64,000 bases of DNA from Tenacibaculum sp. AHE14PA (lineage in GTDB: Bacteria > Bacteroidota > Bacteroidia > Flavobacteriales > Flavobacteriaceae): contig NZ_CP058983.1 in assembly GCF_019278465.1 (NCBI RefSeq), forward strand, positions 186,001 to 250,000, in the 5' to 3' direction. The translations under genes were made by a program, and so were the position numbers. This document shows, piece after piece, positions 23,892-32,303 of this stretch. The stretch's first letter is position 1, and each line of letters starts with the position of its first letter. Under the pieces are notes generated by a model. It did no database searches, was not told where the DNA came from, and saw nothing but the letters and a program-made list of their open reading frames with translations.

Positions 23892-25910
23892 TTGGAAACT
23901 AGAACCCTTATTTATATTATCATCGCAATTTTGTTAAGCATTGCTATTGCTTTTTTTCAATATTTCTACAAAGCGAAAAATAATTCTAAAATAAACATCT
24001 TACTGTTTTTTTTAAAAGCAACGAGTTTTTTTTTATTGATTTTATTATTTATAAATCCCCAAATAGAAACGATAGAAAAAGTAAATAATAAACCTATTTT
24101 ATCTGTTTTGGCTGATAATTCACTTTCTATAAAATATTTTAAAGAGGATAAAAAAGTAGCATCTATTTTAAAAAAAATACAAGAACATAAACAATTACAA
24201 GATAAATTTAATGTTCAGCTTTTTTCTTTTGGAGCTAAAATTGTTGTTTTAGATAGTTTGTCTTTTTCAGAAACTCAAACAGATATTTCACAAGCAATAA
24301 AATCGGTTAACGAATTAAATAAAAATACGTTAAATGCAAGTATTTTAATTAGTGATGGAAATCAAACTACGGGTAATGATTATGAATATATAAATGCTAA
24401 AAGTAAAATATATCCAATAGTAGTTGGTGATACCACTTTGTATCAAGATTTACAAATATCACAGTTAAACGTTAATAAATATAGTTATATAAAAAATAAA
24501 TTTCCTGTAGAAGCCATGCTTTATTATGAAGGAAAGGAAAAAGTAAGTGCAACTTTTTCAATTTCTAATGGCGGAAAAAAAGTGTTTTCAAAAAGACTTC
24601 AATTTTCTCCTTCAAATCCTGTACAAACGGTTTTAACAAATTTAACTTCGGATAAAAAAGGAATTCAATATTATAGTAGCGCAATTAGTAAAATAGAAAA
24701 CGAGAAAAACACCAAAAATAATTACCAAAAATTTTCGGTAGAAGTTATAGATGAGCAAACGAAAGTATTGGTTTTAAGCTCGTTTTTACACCCTGATTTA
24801 GGTGCTATAAAAAAAGCAATAGAAAGTAATAAGCAACGCAAAGTAACAATTGCTTTAATTAATGATAAAAAAATCAATTATGCTGATTATCAGTTTTTTG
24901 TTTTTTATCAACCTAATAGTTATTTTAAAAAAGTATTTGAAAAAATACCTTCTAATTATTTGGTGATTTCAGGAACAAAAACAGATTGGAGATTTTTAAA
25001 TACACAGCAATTAGGATTTACCAAAGATGCAATCAATCAAACAGAAAATTATTTAGCGATTTATAACACCGATTTTTTAACTTTTTTACAAAAGGATATT
25101 GGTTTTAACGAATTTCCGCCTTTGCGAGATAAATTCGGAACAGTTGACTTAACAAATGATGCTCAAACATTACTGTATCAAAAATTTGCGGGAGTAGAAA
25201 CTAAACAACCATTATTAACAACGATTGAAAAAAACGATAAAAAGCATGCTGTTTTATTTGGTGAAGGAATTTGGAAATGGAGAGCTGCTAGTTTTTTAAA
25301 AGAACAAAACTTTGAAACGTTTGATGCTTTTTTAGGAAATTTAGTGCAGTATTTAGCATCAAATAAAAAAAGAAAAAGATTAGAGGTTAAAAGCGAGAAT
25401 TTATACACCGCAAATACGCCAATAAATATATCGGCTTTTTATGTTGATAAAAATTATCAGTTTGATAATAGAGCTTCGTTAGAATTAACAGTAACAAATA
25501 CTAAAACAAAGAGTAAGAAGGTAATTCCGTTTTCGTTAATAAATAATTCATATCAAGTATCGGTAGAAGGTCTTTTAGCAGGTGAATATTCATATAAAGT
25601 TTCGGTAGCAAATCAGAATATAAATAGCTTTGGTAAATTTAAAATAACCGATTATCAAATAGAAGAACAGTTTACAAATGCAAATCATAAAAAACTAAAT
25701 TCATTAGCTGTAAAAACGAAAGGAAAATTATTTTATACTGATAAAATAGAAAATTTACTACAAGAATTAACAACAGATACTTCTTATTATACTGTTCAGA
25801 AATCTAGTACTAAAAATCAAAATTTAATAGATTGGAAATGGGTGTTGTTTTTAACCATTACTTTATTCTCTTTAGAATGGTTTATCAGAAAATATTATGG
25901 TAAAATTTAA
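23892..25910 (+). CDS. VWA-like membrane protein
   Basis: About 672 residues. Two N-terminal membrane helices are followed by a periplasmic VWA-like region starting at NKPILSVLADNSLS, a degenerate MIDAS, with LNASILISDGNQTTG. Later segments resemble glutamine-amidotransferase-like and beta domains, and the C-terminus has a single membrane helix with a KYYGK tail. Such proteins are common in Bacteroidota, sometimes near aerotolerance (Bat) genes, but no function is established here. There is no ATG near the start. TTG at 23892 gives the expected ETRTLIYIIIAILL beginning; a TTG at 23853 is in frame but lies upstream of a TACTTTTG element at 23884-23891. Confidence 0.8.
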   Translation: METRTLIYIIIAILLSIAIAFFQYFYKAKNNSKINILLFFLKATSFFLLILLFINPQIETIEKVNNKPILSVLADNSLSIKYFKEDKKVASILKKIQEHKQLQDKFNVQLFSFGAKIVVLDSLSFSETQTDISQAIKSVNELNKNTLNASILISDGNQTTGNDYEYINAKSKIYPIVVGDTTLYQDLQISQLNVNKYSYIKNKFPVEAMLYYEGKEKVSATFSISNGGKKVFSKRLQFSPSNPVQTVLTNLTSDKKGIQYYSSAISKIENEKNTKNNYQKFSVEVIDEQTKVLVLSSFLHPDLGAIKKAIESNKQRKVTIALINDKKINYADYQFFVFYQPNSYFKKVFEKIPSNYLVISGTKTDWRFLNTQQLGFTKDAINQTENYLAIYNTDFLTFLQKDIGFNEFPPLRDKFGTVDLTNDAQTLLYQKFAGVETKQPLLTTIEKNDKKHAVLFGEGIWKWRAASFLKEQNFETFDAFLGNLVQYLASNKKRKRLEVKSENLYTANTPINISAFYVDKNYQFDNRASLELTVTNTKTKSKKVIPFSLINNSYQVSVEGLLAGEYSYKVSVANQNINSFGKFKITDYQIEEQFTNANHKKLNSLAVKTKGKLFYTDKIENLLQELTTDTSYYTVQKSSTKNQNLIDWKWVLFLTITLFSLEWFIRKYYGKI

Positions 25911-26039
25911 AAAACAAATAGGTTTTATTCGTTTAAAGAGTAATAGTTTCTGAACTTTGTAAAAAGTTATCAAAAAAGATTTTTTTTTAAAAATGTTTTT
26001 TGATAACGTATAGAAAACAATATGAAAAACGAACTTTAA

Positions 26040-26222
26040 ATGACTTTAGAACATTTTTTTCAATGCCCATATTGTTGGGAAACAATTTCTATGATTTTAG
26101 ATGCAAGTGCTTCTCAAACCTATATAGAAGATTGCGAAACTTGTTGTAATCCAATACAGTTAACAATTCATTTTGAAAATAATAACCTAACCGCTTTTGA
26201 AGCGATTAACATAGAACAATAA
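26040..26222 (+). CDS. CPXCG-motif cysteine-rich protein
   Basis: A 60-residue protein with CPYC at residues 9-12 and CETCC at about 32-36, which makes a likely zinc ribbon. It fits the conserved family of small CPXCG proteins, although the last residue of the motif is Trp here (CPYCW). The function of the family is unknown. The next gene starts three bases after the stop, so the two are co-transcribed. Confidence 0.85.
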   Translation: MTLEHFFQCPYCWETISMILDASASQTYIEDCETCCNPIQLTIHFENNNLTAFEAINIEQ

Positions 26223-26225
26223 AAT

Positions 26226-26612
26226 ATGAAATTTCATACAAGAAAGTGGATAAAGCCAGAAGATTTAAATCCTAACGGAACTTTATTTGGAGGCCGTTTA
26301 TTACAATGGATTGACGAAGAGGTAGCTTTATATGCTATTATTCAATTAGAAATTCCTAAAACGGTAACAAAATTTATGTCAGAAATAGATTTTGTAAGCT
26401 CAGCAAAACAAGGAGATATTATCGAAATTGGTATAGAAGTTGAAAAATTTGGTAACTCTTCTATTACCTTAAACTGTGAAGTGCGTAATAAAATTACTCA
26501 CAAAACAATTATAGCAATCGACAAAATTATAATGGTTAGTTTAGATGATGCTGGAAACCCTTTTGCACATGGAAAGACAAAAGTAGAGTATGCTAAAGAC
26601 AGGTTAAAATAA
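26226..26612 (+). CDS. Acyl-CoA thioesterase, hotdog fold
   Basis: A 128-residue cytosolic enzyme of the YciA/BFIT type. The motif NPNGTLFGGRLLQWIDEEVALYA includes the catalytic Asp in the long hotdog helix, and the FVSSAKQGD strand follows. It hydrolyses acyl-CoA; chain length preference is not predictable. It is the second gene of a pair with the CPXCG protein. A terminator hairpin begins within its last codons. Confidence 0.9.
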   Translation: MKFHTRKWIKPEDLNPNGTLFGGRLLQWIDEEVALYAIIQLEIPKTVTKFMSEIDFVSSAKQGDIIEIGIEVEKFGNSSITLNCEVRNKITHKTIIAIDKIIMVSLDDAGNPFAHGKTKVEYAKDRLK

Positions 26613-26632
26613 TAAACCTGTCTATTTTTTTT
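26598..26632 (+). terminator. Thioesterase gene terminator
   Basis: GACAGGTT (26598-26605) pairs with AACCTGTC (26615-26622), followed by a T run to 26632. The stem starts inside the coding sequence. Confidence 0.65.
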
Positions 26633-26633
26633 A

Positions 26634-26641
26634 TACTTTTG
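26634..26641 (+). promoter_or_regulatory. -7 element of the second TonB receptor module
   Basis: TACTTTTG matches TAnnTTTG directly after the terminator T run and 19 bases before the TTG start at 26661. Between them, TCATA-AGTC-TATGA (26646-26659) is a short inverted repeat that could be an operator. Confidence 0.5.
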
Positions 26642-26660
26642 TATTTCATAAGTCTATGAT

Positions 26661-27005
26661 TTGAAAAATATTATCATCCTTATATTAATAGTATTGTTGT
26701 TTGTGCCACCGGTGCAAGCTCATGCTGATGCTGTGATTTTTGATGATAATAATGCAACAGAAGTTCATGTTGATATAATGGATGAAGCACATTTAAATAA
26801 GCATCATCAAAATGATACAGACGAAGAAAAAAATACAGAACACCACCATCACTGTGTTTCTTTAGTAATATCGAGTGCTATAATTAATTCGGAATTTAAA
26901 ATTCGGTTTATTAAATATTTTCAAGTAAAAAAGAAAAATCACTTCCACAAAGTTCTAAATACATCTGGCTATTTAGATCAACTTTTTCAGCCTCCTAGAG
27001 TTTAA
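26661..27005 (+). CDS. Small exported His-rich protein
   Basis: A 114-residue protein starting at TTG; the nearby ATG at 26656 runs into TGA after two codons. A signal peptide (1-20, ending VQAHA) is followed by acidic and His-rich sequence with HLNKHHQND and EHHHHC. The C-terminus ends QPPRV. It precedes a TonB receptor, the same order as the His-rich gene and receptor at 19726-16964. Likely metal binding in the periplasm or at the outer membrane, inferred from His content and context. Confidence 0.75.
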   Translation: MKNIIILILIVLLFVPPVQAHADAVIFDDNNATEVHVDIMDEAHLNKHHQNDTDEEKNTEHHHHCVSLVISSAIINSEFKIRFIKYFQVKKKNHFHKVLNTSGYLDQLFQPPRV

Positions 27006-27014
27006 TTAATTATA

Positions 27015-27065
27015 TTTTTTTTCAATTTTATTGAAAAAAACACATCTTTTTACATAAAAAGATGT
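27015..27065 (+). other. Two hairpins between His-rich gene and receptor gene
   Basis: A T-run/CAAT with ATTG/A-run stem (about 27015-27040) is followed by ACATCTTTTT-ACAT-AAAAAGATGT (27042-27065). Neither ends in a clean T tract, so they may be RNA stability or processing elements, or a weak attenuator, within the operon. Confidence 0.45.
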
Positions 27066-27108
27066 CTAACTACACACCTACAATTATAATTAATTAAATC
27101 ATTTAAAA

Positions 27109-29262
27109 ATGATAAAAAATATAGTTTTAACCATATCTCTATGGTTATTTGCGATAAATATAATCGCGCAGAATTCAATTACGATTAAAGTAACTTCAGA
27201 TGAAAAAGATCCTTTGCCAGGAGCTTCAGTATTTATAAAAAACACAAAAATAGGTAGCGAAACTAATTTAGATGGATTAGCAACTATAAATAATATTCCC
27301 TCAGGTAAACAAACATTTATAATATCTTTTATAAGTTTTACAACAGTAGAGAAGGTAATTCAATTCCCAACCTTAAACAAACAACTAACTATCCAACTTC
27401 ATGAAGATGAAGAGTCTTTAGAGGAAGTTGTAATTCAGTCTACAAGGAGTAAACGAAGTATTGCTGAATTACCAACACGTATTGAAGTTATTTCATCAGA
27501 AGAACTAGGGGAAAAAGCAATTATGAACTCGGCAAATATAGCTATGGTTCTGCGTGAAAGTACAGGAATACAAATGCAACAAACTTCGGCCAACTCCGCA
27601 AACCAATCTATAAGAATACAAGGGCTGGATGGACGTTTTACGCAGTTGTTAAAAGATGGATTTCCGCTGTTTGGAGGTTTTTCAAGCGGATTGAGCATTA
27701 TGCAAATTCCACCTTTAGATTTAAAACAAGTTGAAATAATAAAAGGAAGCTCATCTACATTATATGGTGGTGGCGCAATTGCAGGTTTGGTTAATTTAGT
27801 GTCAAAAAAACCAACGCTATTACCAGAAGTTAGTTTAATGTTCGATCAAACATCTCGCAACGGAAGTACTTTAAATGCTTTTTATAGTCAACGATTTGAT
27901 AAATTTGGACTTTCATTATACGGCTCTGCTAATCATCAAAATGCTACGGATGTAAATAATGATCATTTTACTGATATACCCAAAGTAAGAAGTGTTAGCT
28001 TTAATCCTTCTTTTTTTTATTATCCAAATGAAAAAGAACAATTACGGTTAAGTTTAAACGCATCAGTTGAAAAAAGAACCGGAGGAGATATTGACGCTAT
28101 AGACAATAATACTTCACCTGAACATAACTTCTTTGAAGAAAATAAAACACAACGTTATGCATCTCAATTAACATATAGCAATGATATTTCTGAAGATAAA
28201 ACACTAACATTTAAAAATAGTATAAGTTATTTTAAACGTGATTTAAGTTTACCTACATTTCAATTTGATGGAAGTTAAATAGCAACGTTTACAGAAGGAA
28301 CGTACAATTTATATAAGGATAAATCTGATTGGGTTTTTGGAGGTAATATTATCACCGAAAATTTTAAAGAAGATAAACCTACAAATATAGATCGTAGTTA
28401 TAATCAATTTACCTTTGGTGGTTTTGCTCAAAATAATTGGAAGTTTACTGAGAACATGACTTTAGAAAGTGGTCTTAGAGCTGATTATAATAATAACTAC
28501 GGAACTTTTGTATTACCTCGATTATCATTATTTATAAAATATAATGATGCCGTTTCAAGTAGAATAGGGGGAGGATTAGGTTATAAAATACCAACTATTT
28601 TTACCGAAGATGCTGAGTTGCGTTCATATCAAAATGTAATGCCAATAAACGTTATTGATTTTAAAGCAGAAACCTCTATAGGTTTTAATGCTGATGTGAA
28701 TTATAAAACCAGAATATTTAATGATAATATTTCAATGTCATTTAATCAATTAGTTTTTTATACTCAGTTAAAAAACTCGCTTTTATTACAACAAACCGGA
28801 ATTAATTATGAGTTTGTAAATGCTACAAGTACGTTAAATAGTTATGGAGCAGAAACTAATTTAAAGTTTAAATACAGAGATTTTATACTGTTTACAAATT
28901 ACGCATATAATAATGTAGAATTGAATGATACACAAAAAGCATTAACACCCAAACATAGTATTGGTAGTATTTTAATGTATGAAGTACACGATAAATGGCG
29001 AATTGGTTATGAAGCGTATTATAAAAGTTCACAGTTACGAAATGATTTAACTGCTACACCAAATTACTGGACAATGGGGTTTATGGTAATGCGTACTTTT
29101 GGGAAAGTTAGTTTATATACAAATTTTGAGAATTTTACAGATACCAAACAGCAAAATTATCAATCAATGGTAAAGGCACCACATAACAATCCAATTTTTA
29201 CTGATATTTGGGCACCTACAGATGGATTTGTTTTTAATACAGGGATTTTAATTAAATTATAA
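27109..29262 (+). pseudogene. TonB-dependent receptor with one in-frame stop
   Basis: The frame holds 717 codons from ATG 27109 to the stop at 29260-29262. One internal TAA lies at 28276-28278 (codon 390). Before it are the signal peptide, the carboxypeptidase-like domain (about 21-100), and the plug domain with RIQGLDGRFTQLLKDGFPLFGG and GSSSTLYGGGAIAGLVN. After it the same frame resumes at once with barrel sequence (IATFTEGTYNLYKDKSDW) and ends normally with GFVFNTGILIKL. CAA to TAA is the simplest change. A recent nonsense mutation, a sequencing error, or readthrough are all possible. As written, only a barrel-less fragment would be made. Confidence 0.85.
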
Positions 29263-29330
29263 AAAATACGAATCATAATTACCAAAAACAGAGTTATCAG
29301 ACTATATTAAGGTAATTGTGATTAATTCTG

Positions 29331-29338
29331 TACATTTG
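29331..29338 (+). promoter_or_regulatory. -7 element of the prohibitin gene
   Basis: TACATTTG matches TAnnTTTG, 31 bases before the ATG at 29370. Confidence 0.45.
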
Positions 29339-29369
29339 AATATAATAATTATAAATTTTAATCATAGAA

Positions 29370-30206
29370 ATGAGTAACAATAGACAATTAGATTTACAAT
29401 TACCAAAAGGCGGTATTCTTTTAGGTGTTTTAGCAGTAATCGTAATTATTGCTTTTACAAAAGCAACCGTAACTATTAAATCAGGTCAAGCAGGTGTTTT
29501 GTATAGAACTTTTGGAGGCGGAGTAGTAACAGACGAACCACCAATGGGTGAGGGGTTTCAGATTGTATCGCCTTGGAACAAAGTTTTTATTTACGAAGTG
29601 CGTCAACAAGAAATATATGAAAAAATGCAAGTTTTATCATCAAACGGATTAGAAATTCAATTAGAAGCTTCTATTTGGTTTCAACCACAATCTGATAAAA
29701 TAGGTTCTCTACATCAAGAAAAAGGAGAGAATTATGTTTCTAGAGTTATACAGCCAGCTATTCGTTCGGCAGCTCGTAGTGTTGTTGGTCGTTATACACC
29801 TGAGCAATTATATTCTAGTAAAAGAGATATAATTCAAACTGAAATTTTTGATGAAACAAAAAAGATTTTAGACAAGCAGTACATTCAATTAAACGAAGTT
29901 TTGGTAAGAGATGTAACATTGCCTCCTACAATTAAAACTGCTATTGAACGTAAGTTAAAGCAAGAACAAGAATCTTTAGAGTATGAATTTAGATTAGTTA
30001 CTGCCCAAAAAGAAGCAGAGAAACAGATTATTGAAGCAAAGGGTAAAGCTGATGCAAATAAAATTTTAAGTGCTTCTTTAACTGATAAAATCTTACAGGA
30101 TAAAGGTATTGAAGCTACTTTAAAGTTATCTCAGTCAACAAACAGTAAAGTGGTATTGATTGGAGCAGGTAAAAGCGGAATGCCAATTATTTTAGGAGAT
30201 CAATAA
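29370..30206 (+). CDS. Prohibitin-family (SPFH) membrane protein
   Basis: A 278-residue protein with one N-terminal membrane helix (about 13-32), an SPFH/band-7 domain (about 33-190, including VKSGQAGVLYRTFGG-like residues and VRDVTLPPTIKTAIERK) and an Ala/Glu/Lys-rich helical region (about 195-245) for oligomer formation. Prohibitin-type proteins form ring-like membrane scaffolds and in bacteria often regulate membrane proteases. It stands alone between a broken receptor and the convergent deaD gene. Confidence 0.92.
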   Translation: MSNNRQLDLQLPKGGILLGVLAVIVIIAFTKATVTIKSGQAGVLYRTFGGGVVTDEPPMGEGFQIVSPWNKVFIYEVRQQEIYEKMQVLSSNGLEIQLEASIWFQPQSDKIGSLHQEKGENYVSRVIQPAIRSAARSVVGRYTPEQLYSSKRDIIQTEIFDETKKILDKQYIQLNEVLVRDVTLPPTIKTAIERKLKQEQESLEYEFRLVTAQKEAEKQIIEAKGKADANKILSASLTDKILQDKGIEATLKLSQSTNSKVVLIGAGKSGMPIILGDQ

Positions 30207-30230
30207 TTTTTATTAAAACTTAAGCAAAAA

Positions 30231-30259
30231 AAAGCAACTCATAATGAGTTGCTTTTTTA
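30231..30259. terminator. Bidirectional rho-independent terminator
   Basis: GCAACTCAT (30234-30242) and ATGAGTTGC (30244-30252) form a 9-bp stem flanked by A and T runs, between the convergent prohibitin and deaD genes. Confidence 0.85.
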
Positions 30260-30277
30260 ATATATAAGATTCTTTGC

Positions 30278-32131
30278 TTAGTCTCTTTTACGCTTTCTTC
30301 CAAAACCAGCAGAAGCATTACCGTCACCACTGCTTCTTCTTGGAGAAGAACTACTATCGCTACTACGTCTTCTAGAATCGCTTCTGTTAGAAGATTCCCC
30401 TCTACTAGAATCACTTCTTCTACTAGAGCTTCTTGGTCCTCTATCATTTCCACCGCTTCTTCTTTTGCCACTGAATCCACCACCGCCACCACGAGGTTTT
30501 CTTCCGCCTCCACCGCCACCGCGATTAGATTTAGTAATTTCAATATTTACAGTACGTCCGTTAAAGTCAGCGTCATTTGCTCCAAAAGCATCTAATGTTT
30601 CTTTTTCAAAGTTTTTATCAATTTCAAAGAAAGAGAAAGTATCTAAAATATCAATCGCTCCGATTTCTATTTTATCTGCAATTTTTTGATCGTTTATTAA
30701 TCCGATTAATGCAGCAGGATTTAATTTGTCTTTTCTACCTAAGTTGATAAAGAAACGAGTCATGTTTTCATCATTAGATCTAGCTCTAGAACTATCTCTA
30801 TTAGAAACATCGTTTAAATCGTCAGACTTGTTGTAGTAAGATAAAAATTTATTGAATTCTAATGAAACGAATTTCTGAACTAATTCTTCTCTAGATAAAT
30901 CTTCTAATTTTTCATAGATACTAGGTAAGAATTCTTCAATTTGTTCCGTATTAACTTCAGTAGCTTTAACCTTTTCAATTAAGTGCATTAATTGATTTTG
31001 GCAAATTTCTTTACCTGTAGGTACTTTTTTAGATTCAAATTTCTTTTTGATGATACGCTCAATAGAACGTAATCTACCTTTCTCTTTGTTATTTACTAAT
31101 ACTACAGAGATACCTTTACTACCAGCTCTACCTGTTCTACCACTACGGTGATTGTAGTTTTCTATTTGGTCTGGTAATTTATGGTTAATAACGTGTGTTA
31201 AATCGTTAACATCAATTCCACGAGCAGCAACATCAGTTGCAACTAAAATTTGGATAGTTTTCTTACGGAATTTACCCATAACGCTATCTCTTTGTTGTTG
31301 AGATAAATCTCCATGTAAAGAATCTGCGCTATAACCATCTTTTATTAAGTTATTGGCTACTTCTTGTGTTTCTCTTCTTGTTCTACAGAAAATAATTGCG
31401 TAAATATCAGTATTTACATCTGCAATTCTTTTTAATGCTTGGTATCGAGTTCTTTCGTTTACTACATAGTATTCGTGAGTAACGTTATCTGAACCTTGAT
31501 TTTTTTCTCCTGATGTAATTTCAACAGGATTATCCATATAATTTCTAGCAATAGCTTCTACTTCTCTAGGAAAAGTTGCTGAAAATAATAAAGTTTGTTT
31601 TGTTTCAGGAGTTGCGTCTAATACTTTATCAAGTTCGTCTTTGAACCCCATGTTAAGCATTTCATCTGCTTCATCTAAAACTAACCATTTTACGTTTCCT
31701 AATCTTAAAGCTCTACGATTTATTAAATCGACAGTTCTACCAGGCGTTCCCACAACTATTTGTGCACCTCTTTTTAAACCTCTAATTTGCTCTTCGATAT
31801 TAGAACCACCATATACAGTAACCACTTTTAAGTCTGGTATGTATTTAGCGAATTCTTTAATGTTGTTTCCTATCTGAACTGCAAGTTCACGAGTAGGAGA
31901 TAAGATAATAGCTTGTGTGTTTTTATCTGAGTAGTCTATTTGCTCGATAATTGGTAAACTAAAAGCAGCTGTTTTTCCTGTACCTGTTTGGGCGAATGCT
32001 TTTAAATCTGCCGTAGATGAAATAATTTGTGGAATTGCTTTTTCTTGAATTACAGTAGGCTTTTCGTAACCTAAATCTGTTAATGCTTTGTTGATAGGCT
32101 CTTTTAAACCTAAATCTAAAAATGTTGACAT
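30278..32131 (-). CDS. deaD: DEAD-box RNA helicase, DeaD/CsdA type
   Basis: About 617 residues. Motifs are AQTGTGKT, PTRELA, GTPGR, DEAD (VLDEADEMLNMGF), SAT, ATDVAARGID and HRSGRTGR. A DbpA/CsdA-type RNA-binding domain lies at about 450-535 (FINLGRKDKLNPAALIGLI). A low-complexity tail of about 75 residues rich in Gly, Arg and Ser follows. The start is set at ATG 32131 (MSTFLDLGL), where such helicases normally begin; the frame extends upstream through the leader to 32200 but that part looks non-coding. CsdA-type helicases help ribosome assembly and RNA decay in the cold. The leader carries a strong hairpin. Confidence 0.93.
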   Translation of the reverse strand: MSTFLDLGLKEPINKALTDLGYEKPTVIQEKAIPQIISSTADLKAFAQTGTGKTAAFSLPIIEQIDYSDKNTQAIILSPTRELAVQIGNNIKEFAKYIPDLKVVTVYGGSNIEEQIRGLKRGAQIVVGTPGRTVDLINRRALRLGNVKWLVLDEADEMLNMGFKDELDKVLDATPETKQTLLFSATFPREVEAIARNYMDNPVEITSGEKNQGSDNVTHEYYVVNERTRYQALKRIADVNTDIYAIIFCRTRRETQEVANNLIKDGYSADSLHGDLSQQQRDSVMGKFRKKTIQILVATDVAARGIDVNDLTHVINHKLPDQIENYNHRSGRTGRAGSKGISVVLVNNKEKGRLRSIERIIKKKFESKKVPTGKEICQNQLMHLIEKVKATEVNTEQIEEFLPSIYEKLEDLSREELVQKFVSLEFNKFLSYYNKSDDLNDVSNRDSSRARSNDENMTRFFINLGRKDKLNPAALIGLINDQKIADKIEIGAIDILDTFSFFEIDKNFEKETLDAFGANDADFNGRTVNIEITKSNRGGGGGGRKPRGGGGGFSGKRRSGGNDRGPRSSSRRSDSSRGESSNRSDSRRRSSDSSSSPRRSSGDGNASAGFGRKRKRD

Positions 32132-32136
32132 ATATA

Positions 32137-32165
32137 CGTCTGTGTTCTTTTTAGATTCACAGACG
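32137..32165 (-). promoter_or_regulatory. deaD leader hairpin at the ribosome-entry site
   Basis: On the minus strand CGTCTGTG and CACAGACG form an 8-bp stem with a 13-base A-rich loop. The stem ends five bases before the deaD ATG, where ribosomes must bind. Confidence 0.6.
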
Positions 32166-32269
32166 CCAGTATCTGTAAACCTGATTCTTAATTTGGACAA
32201 TAGATTATATGGCTAATAATCTGGTAGTTAATAATCTAAATTTCATTTTATTTCGAAAATAAAATCCCG

Positions 32270-32277
32270 CAAAGGTA
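32270..32277 (-). promoter_or_regulatory. -7 element of deaD
   Basis: The minus strand reads TACCTTTG, matching TAnnTTTG. The leader would be about 135 nt, much longer than most others in this window, and also holds an ATTTTATTT/AAATAAAAT hairpin near 32244-32264. Confidence 0.55.
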
Positions 32278-32303
32278 TGATAAATTAAATAGATTATAGA
32301 AGA

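Noticed and set aside
26646..26659. TCATA-AGTC-TATGA as a third Crp/Fnr site
   Set aside because: The half-sites point the opposite way and the spacing is 4, not 6, so it does not match the two real sites; it is too short to call an operator with confidence.
30220..30689. Long open frames on both strands over the end of deaD, one rich in Val/Glu/Leu and one in Pro
   Set aside because: They are out-of-frame readings of the repetitive Gly/Arg/Ser tail codons of deaD; no start context or family match.
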